DNA of 64,000 nt from an uncultured Collinsella sp. (GCA_900544095.1 UQTV01000001.1:744001-808000); one strand, 5' to 3'; positions 46,206 through 54,889 are shown, numbered from the stretch's first letter. Numbers and translations are program-made. Notes: generated from the sequence alone by a model not told the origin.

Positions 46206-46634
46206 TTAGGCCATCTTGTTGAGCATGTCGACACGGATCTGGTGACGGCCGCCGGCGTACTGGGCACGCAGGAACTCGCGGGCGATCTTCTTGGCGACCT
46301 CGGTGCCCACAACGCCCGGGCCCATGGTGACCATGCGCGAGCCGTTGTGCTCGCGGGTCATGTAAGCGGAACGCTCATCGGAAATGTTGGCGACGACCAT
46401 GCCCTTGATCTTAACGGCGGCCATATAGGAGCCGACGCCGTACTTATCGAATGCGAAGCCCTGGGAATCCTTGTGCTCCAGCAGGTCCTTGGCAACGGCG
46501 GTCGCGGAATCGACAAAGTCCGCGGCAGGGGTCTCGGAATAGTCGACGACCTCGTGACCGTCGGCGATGAGCATCTCCTTGATGGACTCCTTCATCGACA
46601 TACCGTCGGCATCGGAAGCGATTACAACCCTCAT
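46206..46634 (-). CDS. lacA: Galactose-6-phosphate isomerase subunit LacA
   Basis: 142-aa RpiB-fold subunit: MRVVIASDADGMSMKESIKE, a degenerate active-site loop (FDKYGVGSYMAAVKIKGM in place of CGTG) as in known LacA, and ANISDERSAYMTREHNGSR. First gene of lacA-lacB-lacX-lacC. CAAGGAGG lies before ATG 46634. Confidence 0.94.
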   Translation of the reverse strand: MRVVIASDADGMSMKESIKEMLIADGHEVVDYSETPAADFVDSATAVAKDLLEHKDSQGFAFDKYGVGSYMAAVKIKGMVVANISDERSAYMTREHNGSRMVTMGPGVVGTEVAKKIAREFLRAQYAGGRHQIRVDMLNKMA

Positions 46635-46876
46635 GACATCCTCCTTGAGAGATACGCTGGCGCGTAGTTTCTGTTTGGAAGTGTTGAATCGCGATCAGGT
46701 CCGGGCATCTGAATGTGCGGTTCTTCACTGTTCATGTTTATTTGAACACATTCGAACATCGACTGCAACAACTATTTGTTTGTCTTTGTTCTTTTTTGAA
46801 CAAAGACCGTTCACGGATGATTGTTGACCGTTTGGGATCAGGAACGGCCGGGCTTACCACGTATTCAACAAACAAA
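46635..46876 (-). promoter_or_regulatory. lacA promoter region with GAACA operators and LytTR-like boxes
   Basis: A perfect palindrome CTTTGTTC-TTTTTT-GAACAAAG lies at 46784-46805. TGTTC (46729) with GAACA (46744, 46754) form further inverted half-sites; TTCGAACAT (46751-46759) resembles the EIIA and aldolase promoter motif. ACCGTTCAC (46806-46814) and ACCGTTTGG (46827-46835) form a 21-bp direct repeat, here oriented away from lacA. No gene in this 242-bp stretch. Confidence 0.55.
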
Positions 46877-46908
46877 AAGGCGGCCGAGAACGCATCTCGG
46901 CCGCCCTT
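46877..46908 (-). terminator. Terminator of the membrane-protein gene
   Basis: AAGGCGGCCGAGA and TCTCGGCCGCCCTT arms; on the minus strand followed by TTTTTG, 35 bp past the stop at 46943. Confidence 0.85.
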
Positions 46909-46942
46909 CGGCGGTATGCCCTGGTATATACAGCTGTTTTAG

Positions 46943-47956
46943 CTACTCGGACTGCCCTCCCTTTTTGGCGTGCTTGGACGGAGCGCTCAAGAAACGACCC
47001 GTCAAATAGTTCGCTGGACCGGAAATATCAATCCCCAGCAACACGTGCCCCAGCCACAAAAACGCCGCGAGCACCAGCAATGGGATAACACACGAGGTCA
47101 CGATCATCACGATGACGCCTTCGATCAGATCGGTCACCTGTTGCACAATCTCATCGGTCATCTGCTTGGCGCCGCTGGTCACCGACGTGACAAGACCCGA
47201 GGCGCCGTCGGCAAGCTGCTCAAGCACGTTCTTGGACTCTGTGGACTCGACCTTTTTCTTGCTTGCCTTGGAGTTATCGCTATCTTCCGCACTCGCAGCG
47301 TCAGTCGCCTTTTGCTCAGCCGCTTCGATGCTCACTCGATACGTTTCGTCGACCTTTTGCGACACCCATACACTTGCAGGCACCAACGCCATGCCGATCA
47401 TGGCGACCACCAGCACGCGCGTCGCCACGCGACGAAGGACGGCGCTGGTGCTCCAGCGTCCGTGAATGCCAAGCGACACCGCGAAGAGTACGAACGAGAA
47501 CGGGATCAGGATGCCCAGACCAACCGACCACAAAATGGTCAGCAGGTATTTCTCGAGGTAGAGCACGGCAAGCACGATACCCAAGTTACCCGAAAGCTGC
47601 GCGAGCTGCTCGGCAACCGGCGTACCCGTATCACCCGGCAGCGCGGTAATACCCGCAGACAGCGCCACGCACGAGGTCGTGAGCGCCAGTACGTTACCTT
47701 TCTTTTGATCGATGACCTCGATGGTGGAGTCCCAAGTTTTGGTATCGGCGAAATGCGGACGAGCTACAAAGCCCGACAGCAGCGCCAGTACTACGAGCGC
47801 AACGATAAAGCCAATCTGCAGCTTTTTGTTTGCGCACACGACATCGGACAGGCTGGGCTGCAGCTCGGTTACCGTCGTGTGCTCGGTTATCTGGACAGGA
47901 CGCCCATGAGCCATCTCGTGCGTGCCTCTCTTTTGAATCGATCCATTGTCCGGCAT
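46943..47956 (-). CDS. Integral membrane protein of unknown function
   Basis: 337 aa. Predicted helices at about 48-66 (IGFIVALVVLALLSGFVA), 92-108, 125-165 (two), 185-205 and 285-315 (IVMIVTSCVIPLLVLAAFLW). Between the last two lies a ~75-residue charged, extracytoplasmic or cytoplasmic segment rich in Ala/Glu/Lys/Ser (KATDAASAEDSDNSKASKKK). GAGGAGG precedes ATG 47956 by 7 nt. I do not recognise the family. It sits alone between the lac operon and EIIA and has its own terminator. Confidence 0.8.
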   Translation of the reverse strand: MPDNGSIQKRGTHEMAHGRPVQITEHTTVTELQPSLSDVVCANKKLQIGFIVALVVLALLSGFVARPHFADTKTWDSTIEVIDQKKGNVLALTTSCVALSAGITALPGDTGTPVAEQLAQLSGNLGIVLAVLYLEKYLLTILWSVGLGILIPFSFVLFAVSLGIHGRWSTSAVLRRVATRVLVVAMIGMALVPASVWVSQKVDETYRVSIEAAEQKATDAASAEDSDNSKASKKKVESTESKNVLEQLADGASGLVTSVTSGAKQMTDEIVQQVTDLIEGVIVMIVTSCVIPLLVLAAFLWLGHVLLGIDISGPANYLTGRFLSAPSKHAKKGGQSE

Positions 47957-48061
47957 TTGGATACCTCCTCAGTCCGGCGTTTAATGCGAAAGGAAGTATA
48001 CCCACCGAGCAAAAATCGAACGGGAGGACGAACGGAGCGCACCAAGACTGCCCCCCCAACG

Positions 48062-48088
48062 ACTAGTCGTTTAAGAACGTCCCCAATG
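48062..48088. repeat. 27-bp repeat, inverted copy of 43480-43506
   Basis: Begins ACTAGTCGTTTAAGAACGTC and ends CCCAATG; exact reverse complement of 43480-43506. A relative with GTCCCCAATGA is at 7571-7605. Confidence 0.8.
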
Positions 48089-48102
48089 ACTGTCTCGGGA
48101 TG

Positions 48103-48169
48103 AGTTGCGGTGGAATAGGGATTGTTTTGCGCCCGCCGGCCCCTATTCAGTCCCCATTTCACCGCAACT
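48103..48169. repeat. Nested inverted repeat between membrane protein and EIIA genes
   Basis: AGTTGCGGTG / CACCGCAACT outer arms and ATAGGG / CCCTAT inner arms, with GTCCCC in the loop. Similar nested design to the other gene-end repeats. Confidence 0.6.
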
Positions 48170-48183
48170 TGGAGGAGGACAGA

Positions 48184-48216
48184 AAAAGCCCTGCCGCGGG
48201 TAGCGGCAGAGCTTTT
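48184..48216 (-). terminator. Terminator of the EIIA gene
   Basis: AAAAGCCCTGCCGC-GGGTA-GCGGCAGAGCTTTT, followed by TTTTC on the minus strand; 28 bp past the EIIA stop. Confidence 0.85.
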
Positions 48217-48243
48217 GGAAGGGGACTTGATTGTGCGGACTCG

Positions 48244-48582
48244 TTAGGCGAGCTTGGCCTCGAGCTCGGCGATGCGCTTGTAGGCATCGATGGTAAAGCG
48301 GGCCTGCTTCTCCAGAATCATAGTGGTCATGAGAGTGTCCTGAGCATGAGCCATGATGAAGGTCATCTCCATCTCGCCACCGCCGGCCTCCTGCGAAAGC
48401 AGTTTGGTCTGCGTGTCGTGGGCACCGATGAGCGCATCGCTGGCATCCTTGTGCAGCTGCTCGGCCTTCTCAAAATCACCCTCGCGAGCAGCATCGAGCG
48501 CTGCAAGCAGATCGGTCTGGGCGTCACCTGCGTATGCGACAATCTCGAATCCAACCATCGAGATTTCTTCTTTGGTTGCCAT
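48244..48582 (-). CDS. lacF: PTS lactose/cellobiose-family EIIA
   Basis: 112-aa phosphocarrier passing phosphate from HPr to EIIB. Three-helix EIIA(Lac) fold with the phosphorylated histidine at His79 in FIMAHAQDTLMT and the metal-binding Asp in the preceding helix (HKDASDALIGAHDTQTKLL). The only EIIA(Lac) gene in the window, while three EIICB genes follow, so it probably serves all three. Transcribed away from them. AAGGA precedes ATG 48582. Confidence 0.93.
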   Translation of the reverse strand: MATKEEISMVGFEIVAYAGDAQTDLLAALDAAREGDFEKAEQLHKDASDALIGAHDTQTKLLSQEAGGGEMEMTFIMAHAQDTLMTTMILEKQARFTIDAYKRIAELEAKLA

Positions 48583-48706
48583 ATTGCGTTCCTTTCACAT
48601 ATGAACCAACGGAGAGCATCGCGTCCGGGCATACGCGCTGCGCTGTGTATGACAGAAACAATAACATTCAAACAAAAAGGAACAATGCAAACCGTTATTT
48701 CGAGCC

Positions 48707-48767
48707 GTGAACGGTCTTTTTTCGTCCGTGAACGGTTTCCAAACCATTTCGAACAATATCAAACATG
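48707..48767 (-). promoter_or_regulatory. EIIA promoter: LytTR-like boxes and candidate DeoR site
   Basis: Minus-strand ACCGTTCAC twice (48707-48715 and 48728-48736), exact copies with a 21-bp period, forward relative to EIIA. Immediately upstream, CAATATCAAACATG (48754-48767) is the reverse complement of a motif at the aldolase/deoR region (36875-36888) with one mismatch. Confidence 0.65.
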
Positions 48768-48796
48768 ATTAGCGGAAACCCAAACAGGACCGCACC

Positions 48797-49801
48797 CTAA
48801 CGCAAATCGCGTACCGTATCGCCCTCCACGAGCACGCCGGGGATCAGCATGTGCTCCACGCCAGACACAACGCCCTCGGCGCCGGCGATCTTGTCGACCG
48901 CCCACATGCCGACGCGCCTGTTGTCAAAGCGCACGGTGGCCAGGCGACGATCGGGCACGATGTCGCCCAGACTGTCATCAACACCCACCACACTAACGTC
49001 CTCGGGCACGTGCTTTCCGCGCGACTCGAGTCCGCGAATGCAGCCGTAGGCCATGGCGTCGTTAGAAGCATAAATGGCCGTACAGGTCGGATCGTCCGCC
49101 AGAGCCTGACCGGCAGCATACCCGCTCTGTGCCGTCCAATCGCCACGAACGAGTCGCGGCGGCTCAATACCATGTGCGTGCAATGTCTCGCGCCAGCCTT
49201 CCTCGCGTTGCATGCCCGAAAGCGAGCGCTCGGGACACGAGATGAAATGCACGGTCTTGTGCCCCTGCCTCAGCAAGTACTCGACAACCTGGCGCGAGCA
49301 ATCGAACTGGTCGTTATCGACCGTTGAACAGAGCGGGTGCTCCAACATCGTAACGAGCACTGTCTGCATGCCGGGCAGTGGCTCGAAGGTTCCAAAGTCC
49401 GCCGGCATGCGATTCATGATCACGACCATGCCATCCACCGGCAGTGCGCTCATGCGCGACGATGCGCTCTCGAGGGTATACGGATGCCCATCTACTTTCG
49501 TGAGGGTAATGGCGTATCCGTGCTTATCGGCGGCGGCAGCAAAGCCCTCCATACGGTCGAGGTTGCCTGTACCGGTAATGTTGAACATGGCGACGCCGAC
49601 GGTCTTAAACTTGCCACGGCGCAGCGATCGACCGGCAAAATTGGGGCGATACCCCAGCTCGCGCATGGCGGCACGCACGCGCTCCTTGGTCTCGGGGCGC
49701 ACGCTGGGTGAATCGTGCACCGTACGCGAGACTGTCTGCTCCGAGACGCCCGCGAGACGCGCCACGTCCTTAACGGAAACCGATTTTTTAACAGCGGCCA
49801 T
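48797..49801 (-). CDS. LacI family regulator of galactoside module I
   Basis: 334 aa: helix-turn-helix VSVKDVARLAGVSEQTVSRT, hinge RPNFAGRSLRRGKFKTVGVA, then the sensor domain with DNDQFDCSRQVVEYLLRQGH. ATG 49801 follows GGAAAGATCGACC; the frame opens at 49840. Divergent from the EIICB/LacG genes (50159, 52001), with two TGTTAACGTTGCCATTT-type operators between them. Effector probably a phosphorylated galactoside, by context. Confidence 0.9.
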   Translation of the reverse strand: MAAVKKSVSVKDVARLAGVSEQTVSRTVHDSPSVRPETKERVRAAMRELGYRPNFAGRSLRRGKFKTVGVAMFNITGTGNLDRMEGFAAAADKHGYAITLTKVDGHPYTLESASSRMSALPVDGMVVIMNRMPADFGTFEPLPGMQTVLVTMLEHPLCSTVDNDQFDCSRQVVEYLLRQGHKTVHFISCPERSLSGMQREEGWRETLHAHGIEPPRLVRGDWTAQSGYAAGQALADDPTCTAIYASNDAMAYGCIRGLESRGKHVPEDVSVVGVDDSLGDIVPDRRLATVRFDNRRVGMWAVDKIAGAEGVVSGVEHMLIPGVLVEGDTVRDLR

Positions 49802-49892
49802 TGGTCGATCTTTCCGTGTCAACGATGCCATTGACGGCATCCTGCGCAGTCATATTAAACGCCTTCAAGTATATCTAACGCCGCCTCTGCAA

Positions 49893-49922
49893 TACGCTTA
49901 CCACCCAAAACCTACCGTTCAC
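49893..49922 (+). promoter_or_regulatory. LytTR-like direct repeat upstream of module I
   Basis: TACGCTTAC (49893-49901) and ACCGTTCAC (49914-49922), 21-bp period, forward relative to the EIICB gene at 50159. The first copy is degenerate. Confidence 0.5.
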
Positions 49923-49961
49923 CGACATTTCTGCTTCCCCGAACGGCTTTTGTCGCCCAAA

Positions 49962-50095
49962 TGTTAACGTTGCCATTGTGCAAACACAGAGCCACCGGGC
50001 GGCTCAAACGTTTGCGCACAAAGAATCGACGGTTCGCAGGCACAGGAACCACCGGTTCGCGTCTTTTTTTGTGTCGCAAAATGGCAACGTCAACA
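49962..50095. promoter_or_regulatory. LacI operator pair of module I
   Basis: TGTTAACGTTGCCATTG (49962-49978) and inverted AAATGGCAACGTCAACA (50079-50095), 117 bp apart. Distinct from the sites at 40434 and 54930 in the second half (TGCCAT versus ACTCAT / GCTCAT). Confidence 0.75.
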
Positions 50096-50158
50096 TTTTG
50101 GCAACCGAACGTCAAAAGCTACCATCGTTGCTAACCCACCGACTCTTAGGAGCTTTGC

Positions 50159-51934
50159 ATGGAGCAACTCATCGCCACTATCGAAAAGGGCCAGCCCTTT
50201 TTCAACGCGATCGCCCGCAACAAGTACCTCAAGGCGATCCGCGACGGTTTTATCTCCGTCATCCCCATCATCATCTTCTCGTCCATCTTCTGCCTCGTAG
50301 CCTCGGTCCCCAACATCTGGGGTTTCTACTGGCCCGATGACATCAACAACGCCCTGTGGAAGTGCTACAACTACTCCATGGGCATCCTGGCAATCGCCTG
50401 TGCCGCCACCACCGCCAAGCACTTCGCCGACGCTCAGAACCGCGACCTGCCCAAGAACAACCAGATCAACTTTATCTCATGCATGTGCGCGGCCATCATC
50501 GGCTTCTTGCTCCTTTCGAGCGACACCATCGCCACGGACGCCGCCAGCGGCTTCAACACCACCTACCTTGGTTCCAAGGGCCTGCTGACTGCCTTCATCG
50601 CTGCGTTTGTGACCGGCATCATCTACAAGTTCTTTATCAAGCGCAACATCACCGTCAAGATGCCCGAGCAGGTTCCGCCCAACATCTCGCAGACCTTTAA
50701 GGACATCATCCCCTTCTCCGTCTGCATCGCCGTCTTTTGGGTCTTTGACATCGTCTTCCGCGCTGCCTTTGGCTTCTGCTTTGCCCAGGGCGTCATCCAG
50801 GTGTTCCAGCCCCTGTTCACCGCTGCCGACGGCTATATCGGTCTCGCTGTGATCTACGGCGCCATGAGCCTGTTCTGGTTCGTCGGCGTCCACGGCCCCT
50901 CGATCGTCGAGCCCGCCATCGCCGCCGCCCTCGTTGCCAACATGACCGACAACCTGGCTGCGTTCCAGGCTGGCCAGCACGCTTCCGCTGTCCTGACCCA
51001 GGGTGCCCAGTACTTCGTCGTCTGCATGGGCGGCACCGGCGCCACGCTCGTCCTGGTCTTTATGTTCTGCTTCCTGGCCAAGTCCCAGGAGATGCGCGCC
51101 GTCGGTAAGGCCGCTATCGTCCCCGTGTGCTTTGCCGTTAACGAGCCGCTGCTGTTCGCCGCGCCCATCGTGCTCAACCCCGTCTTCTTTGTCCCGTTCG
51201 TCTTTGCCCCGATCGCCAACATCTGGATCCTCAAGATCTTTATCGACTTCTTGGGCATGAACGGCTTTATGTACACCCTGCCTTGGACTGTCCCCGGCCC
51301 CATCGGCACCATCATGGGCTTGGGCTTTCAGCCGCTCGCCTTTGTGATGCTCGCCCTTATCCTGGTCGTCGACTTTGTTCTGTACTATCCGTTCTTCCGT
51401 GCCTACGACGCCCAGAAGTGCACCGAGGAGGCCGAGATCTCCCAGGAGGAGCTCGCCGCCAAGAACGCCGCAAAGGCTGCCAAGCTCAACGATGCCTTCC
51501 AGGGCAAGGCCGACGCCAAGAGCGTTGCCGCCGGCGCTGCTGCCGAGGCCGTGAAGTCCGATACCCCCGCCGTTCCCGCAGCACCCGCTGCCGAGGCAAC
51601 GACCGCCAGCGACCTCAACGGCAAGCGCGTGCTCGTGCTCTGCCAGGGTGGCGGCACCTCGGGCCTGCTCGCCAACGCGCTGGCCAAGGCTGCCAAGGAG
51701 CGCGGCATTAACCTTGAGACCGCTGCCGAGGCATATGGCAACCACGTGGACATGCTCCCCGACTTTGATCTGGTCGTCCTGGCCCCGCAGGCTGCCAGCT
51801 ACTTGGCCGACCTGCAGAAGGACTGCGAGCGCGTGGGCAACAAGTGCGTCGCCTGCCGTGGCAAGCAGTACATCGAGCTCTCCCAGGACGGCGACAAGTC
51901 TCTCGCCTTCGTGAGTGAACAGCTTTCGAAGTAA
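50159..51934 (+). CDS. PTS lactose-type EIICB permease, module I
   Basis: 591 aa. EIIC(Lac/Cel) domain with ~10 helices (residues ~25-430, starting FNAIARNKYLKAIRDGFISV, with VGVHGPSIVEPAIAAALVAN and AVNEPLLFAAPIVLNPVFFV), an Ala/Pro-rich linker (~445-480) and a C-terminal EIIB domain whose P-loop VLVLCQGGGTSGLL carries the phosphorylated Cys495. AGGAG precedes ATG 50159. Imports galactosides as 6-phosphates for the GH1 enzyme encoded next; needs the EIIA at 48244. Confidence 0.93.
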   Translation: MEQLIATIEKGQPFFNAIARNKYLKAIRDGFISVIPIIIFSSIFCLVASVPNIWGFYWPDDINNALWKCYNYSMGILAIACAATTAKHFADAQNRDLPKNNQINFISCMCAAIIGFLLLSSDTIATDAASGFNTTYLGSKGLLTAFIAAFVTGIIYKFFIKRNITVKMPEQVPPNISQTFKDIIPFSVCIAVFWVFDIVFRAAFGFCFAQGVIQVFQPLFTAADGYIGLAVIYGAMSLFWFVGVHGPSIVEPAIAAALVANMTDNLAAFQAGQHASAVLTQGAQYFVVCMGGTGATLVLVFMFCFLAKSQEMRAVGKAAIVPVCFAVNEPLLFAAPIVLNPVFFVPFVFAPIANIWILKIFIDFLGMNGFMYTLPWTVPGPIGTIMGLGFQPLAFVMLALILVVDFVLYYPFFRAYDAQKCTEEAEISQEELAAKNAAKAAKLNDAFQGKADAKSVAAGAAAEAVKSDTPAVPAAPAAEATTASDLNGKRVLVLCQGGGTSGLLANALAKAAKERGINLETAAEAYGNHVDMLPDFDLVVLAPQAASYLADLQKDCERVGNKCVACRGKQYIELSQDGDKSLAFVSEQLSK

Positions 51935-51943
51935 GTAACGCTT

Positions 51944-51978
51944 AGGGCCAGCCGACCATCCAAGACCGGCTGGCCCTT
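51944..51978 (+). terminator. Hairpin between EIICB and lacG-type gene
   Basis: AGGGCCAGCCG and CCGGCTGGCCCTT arms, 10 bp after the EIICB stop and 22 bp before the GH1 start. No T-run, so probably partial or stabilising. Confidence 0.5.
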
Positions 51979-52000
51979 CGATTTAGACGATTGGATCATC

Positions 52001-53440
52001 ATGTCCGTTAACCCCGCTAGCGTCACCAACCCGCCTGCGCAGTTTCCCGAGGGCTTTGTCTTTGGCGGCGCCACTGCTGCTTACCAGGTAGAGGGCGAGA
52101 CCCGCACCCACGGTAAGGGCAAAGTCGCCTGGGACGACTTCTTGGAGGCCCAGGGGCGCTTTTCCCCCGATCCCGCTTCGGACTTCTACAACCAGTACCC
52201 CGTCGATCTGGAGCTGTGCGAGGAGTTCGGCATCAACGGCATTCGCCTCTCCATTGCCTGGAGCCGCATCTTCCCCAACGGCACCGGCGAGATCAACCCC
52301 GAGGGCGTGCAGTTCTACCACGATCTCTTCGCCGAGTGCCACAAGCACCACGTTGAGCCGTTTGTCACGCTGCATCACTTCGACACGCCGCTTGCCCTCT
52401 TTGAGAAGGGCGACTTCCTCAACCGCGAGACCATCGATGCCTTTGTGGACTTTGCCACCTTCTGCTTTAAGGAGTACGCCGACCAGGTAACCTACTGGTT
52501 CACCTTTAACGAGATCTGGGCCGACGCCTCCAACACCTACATCGAGGGCACCTTCCCCGGTGGCGTCAAGGCGCATCTGGCCGAAGCCTTCCAGTGCGAG
52601 CACAACATGATGCTCGCCCACGCCAAGGCAGTACTGGCCTTCCACAACGGCGGTTTTAAGGGCAAGATCGGCGTCATCCAGTCGCTGGAGTTTAAGTATC
52701 CGCTCAACGAGAACGACCCCGCCGACATCAAAGCCGCCAACAACGAGCACGTGCTGCAGAACCAGTTCTTGCTCGACGCCACCTTCCGCGGCGACTACGC
52801 GCCCGACACCCTCGAGTGCGCCAACCGCTTGGCTGCCGTCTCGGGCGGCACCATCGAGATCCTAGACGAGGATCTGGAAATCATGCGCGAGGCCGCGCTC
52901 TACAACGACTACCTGGGCGTTAACAACTACCAGTGCCGCTTCTTGAAGGCCTACGATGGCGAGAACGACCTGCACCACAACGGTACGGGCGAGAAGGGCA
53001 CTGGCCGCTGGCGCGTTAAGGGCATTGGCGAGCATGTGAACAAGCCCGGCGTCCCCACCACCGACTGGGACTGGATCATCTATCCCGAGGGCCTGTTCGA
53101 TCTGCTCGTCTACATTAAGCAGCGCTACCCCAACTACAAGCAGATCTTCATCACCGAGAACGGCATGGGCTACAAGGACCCCTACAAAGACGGCTTTGTG
53201 GACGACCAGCCGCGCATCGACTACATCGAGCAGCACCTGCGCTGGTTGCTCAAGGCCATGGAGGTGGGCGTCAACGTGGGCGGCTACTTCCTGTGGAGCC
53301 TGCAGGATCAGTTCTCCTGGACCAATGGCTACAACAAGCGCTATGGCTTCTTCTACGTTGACTTTGAAACCCAGAAGCGCACGCCCAAGGCAAGCGCATA
53401 CTGGTATAAGCACGTGGCGCAGACCCGTCGTCTGGACTAG
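52001..53440 (+). CDS. lacG: 6-phospho-beta-galactosidase (GH1), module I
   Basis: 479-aa GH1 hydrolase. Acid/base Glu171 (WFTFNEIW) and nucleophile Glu386 (FITENGMGYKD). The phosphate-binding segment reads SWTNGYNKRYG; the Trp after Ser is characteristic of 6-phospho-beta-galactosidases such as lactococcal LacG, where 6-phospho-beta-glucosidases usually carry Ala or Met. Very similar along its length to LacG (FGGATAAYQVEGETRTHGKG). Cytoplasmic. Follows the EIICB gene by 66 bp. Confidence 0.92.
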   Translation: MSVNPASVTNPPAQFPEGFVFGGATAAYQVEGETRTHGKGKVAWDDFLEAQGRFSPDPASDFYNQYPVDLELCEEFGINGIRLSIAWSRIFPNGTGEINPEGVQFYHDLFAECHKHHVEPFVTLHHFDTPLALFEKGDFLNRETIDAFVDFATFCFKEYADQVTYWFTFNEIWADASNTYIEGTFPGGVKAHLAEAFQCEHNMMLAHAKAVLAFHNGGFKGKIGVIQSLEFKYPLNENDPADIKAANNEHVLQNQFLLDATFRGDYAPDTLECANRLAAVSGGTIEILDEDLEIMREAALYNDYLGVNNYQCRFLKAYDGENDLHHNGTGEKGTGRWRVKGIGEHVNKPGVPTTDWDWIIYPEGLFDLLVYIKQRYPNYKQIFITENGMGYKDPYKDGFVDDQPRIDYIEQHLRWLLKAMEVGVNVGGYFLWSLQDQFSWTNGYNKRYGFFYVDFETQKRTPKASAYWYKHVAQTRRLD

Positions 53441-53486
53441 CGGCTGGCGGGGTTGCCCGCTCACACAACCTGTCCCCATTTCTCAG

Positions 53487-53529
53487 CCGGGGGCGGCACG
53501 TCACACGGCGCGCCGCCCCCGGTCTTTTT
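53487..53529 (+). terminator. Terminator after module I
   Basis: CCGGGGGCGGC and GCCGCCCCCGG arms followed by TCTTTTTG, 46 bp past the GH1 stop. Confidence 0.9.
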
Positions 53530-53551
53530 GTTTTTGGGCTGGTCGGGAGCC

Positions 53552-53697
53552 GTTTGTCTCGATCTGTAACATCTAGCCGAGTTTTTTGGTCCTAGCTGTT
53601 ACAGATTGAGACGAACAGGATTGCTCTTTCCGAAGAATCTAAATCTGTAACACGTAGCCCGCTTTTGACCGTCTACCTGTTACAAATCGAGACAAAC
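53552..53697. repeat. TCTCGATCTGTAACA hairpin array, locus 1 (two units)
   Basis: Unit 1 (53552-53616): left arm GTTTGTCTCGATCTGTAACA, middle TCTAGCCGAGTTTTTTGGTC, right arm TGTTACAGATTGAGACGAAC. Unit 2 (about 53636-53697): same plan with ACGTAGCCCGCTTTTGACCG in the middle. Each can fold into a ~20-bp stem. Between the module I terminator and the convergent LacI gene. Confidence 0.85.
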
Positions 53698-53707
53698 GGA
53701 GTAGGAC

Positions 53708-54736
53708 CTAACCCCGTATGTCCCTAACAGTCGAGCGTTCGACCAGCGTACTCGGCACATGAATCGCCTCGATAGACGAGCTCTCTCCAATCGCCGCCTC
53801 AAACGCAAGCTTACCGACACCGCGCAAATCAAATCGCAGCGTCGTCAGTCGATTGTGAGGAACAAGTCCCTCGAGTGCGTCGTCGATACCAACCACGCTC
53901 ACGTCGTCGGGCACGGACAGGCCCGCGTTCTCGAGCGCGGCGATAACGCCCAGCGCCATCTGGTCATTTGCCGCAAGCACGGCAGTCGGCGCCTGCGACC
54001 CGCCGGCAAGCACCTCGGCCGCAATCCGCTCGCCCATGGCGTACCCACTGTCCGCACTCCAATCGCCACGCAGCATCGGAGCGGCATCGACATGAGCACG
54101 ACCCAGCGTATCGCGCCAACCGGCCTCACGAAAACGCGAGGAAATCGAGTTTTCCGGACCCGCCACAAACCGCATATTCGAGTGACCATGTTCCAGCAGA
54201 TAATTGGTCAACAGCTCGCACGAACCATACTGGTCGGAGTCGATCGTCGTGCAGCGCGGATGCGCATACATGGACAGGATGACCGTTCGCACTCCCGGCT
54301 GGGGAACAAACTCCTCAAAATCGGGAGCCATGCGGTTCATGTTGAGAATCATGCCGTCGACGGGTCGCTCGACCATGCGGCGCGAGGCATCGGCAAGTGC
54401 ATAGGGCTTGTCGCCGCCCATCTCGATCATAGTGACGGCAAAATCGTGCTCGCGCGCCGCTTGCATGATACCCTCGAGCGTCGCCAGGTTACCGACACGT
54501 GTGATGTTGTACATGCACAGGCCAATAGAACGATACGACCCGCCGCGCAACGCCGCTCCAGCAAAATTGGGACGAAAGCCCAGCTCTTCCATGGCGGCCA
54601 GCACACGCTTGCGCGTCTTTTCCGTCACGTTGGGCATACCGTTGACCACGCGAGACACAGTCTGGCGGCTCACGCCAGCGAGCGCCGCAACCTCTGCCGC
54701 GCTCGCCGAACGACCATTCCTTGTCTGCTGATCCAT
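53708..54736 (-). CDS. LacI family regulator of galactoside module II
   Basis: 342 aa: helix-turn-helix ASAAEVAALAGVSRQTVSRV, hinge RPNFAGAALRGGSYRSIGLC, sensor domain with DSDQYGSCELLTNYLLEHGH. ATG 54736 matches related proteins, but GTG 54745 has a better-spaced AGG and cannot be excluded. Divergent from the GH1 gene at 55087; TGTTAACGTGCTCATT operators lie between. Close paralogue of the regulator at 39189. Confidence 0.9.
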   Translation of the reverse strand: MDQQTRNGRSASAAEVAALAGVSRQTVSRVVNGMPNVTEKTRKRVLAAMEELGFRPNFAGAALRGGSYRSIGLCMYNITRVGNLATLEGIMQAAREHDFAVTMIEMGGDKPYALADASRRMVERPVDGMILNMNRMAPDFEEFVPQPGVRTVILSMYAHPRCTTIDSDQYGSCELLTNYLLEHGHSNMRFVAGPENSISSRFREAGWRDTLGRAHVDAAPMLRGDWSADSGYAMGERIAAEVLAGGSQAPTAVLAANDQMALGVIAALENAGLSVPDDVSVVGIDDALEGLVPHNRLTTLRFDLRGVGKLAFEAAIGESSSIEAIHVPSTLVERSTVRDIRG

Positions 54737-54797
54737 GCCTTCCACGCTAACCTGCTTCCCAACTATTCCCCGCGCCCATGGCGCATCGTACATACAT

Positions 54798-54814
54798 TGA
54801 TAACGTGCTCATGA
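54798..54814. promoter_or_regulatory. LacI operator near the module II regulator start
   Basis: TGATAACGTGCTCATGA, related to the sites at 54930 and 54952; suggests autoregulation. Confidence 0.6.
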
Positions 54815-54859
54815 TACCCGAGCCATATACCACAACATGAAAACTTCTGTCAATCAAAA

Positions 54860-54889
54860 CCGCTTACCGAACAAATACAACCGTTCGCG
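54860..54889 (+). promoter_or_regulatory. LytTR-like direct repeat upstream of module II
   Basis: ACCGCTTAC (54860-54868) and ACCGTTCGC (54881-54889), 21-bp period, forward relative to the GH1 gene. Confidence 0.6.
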
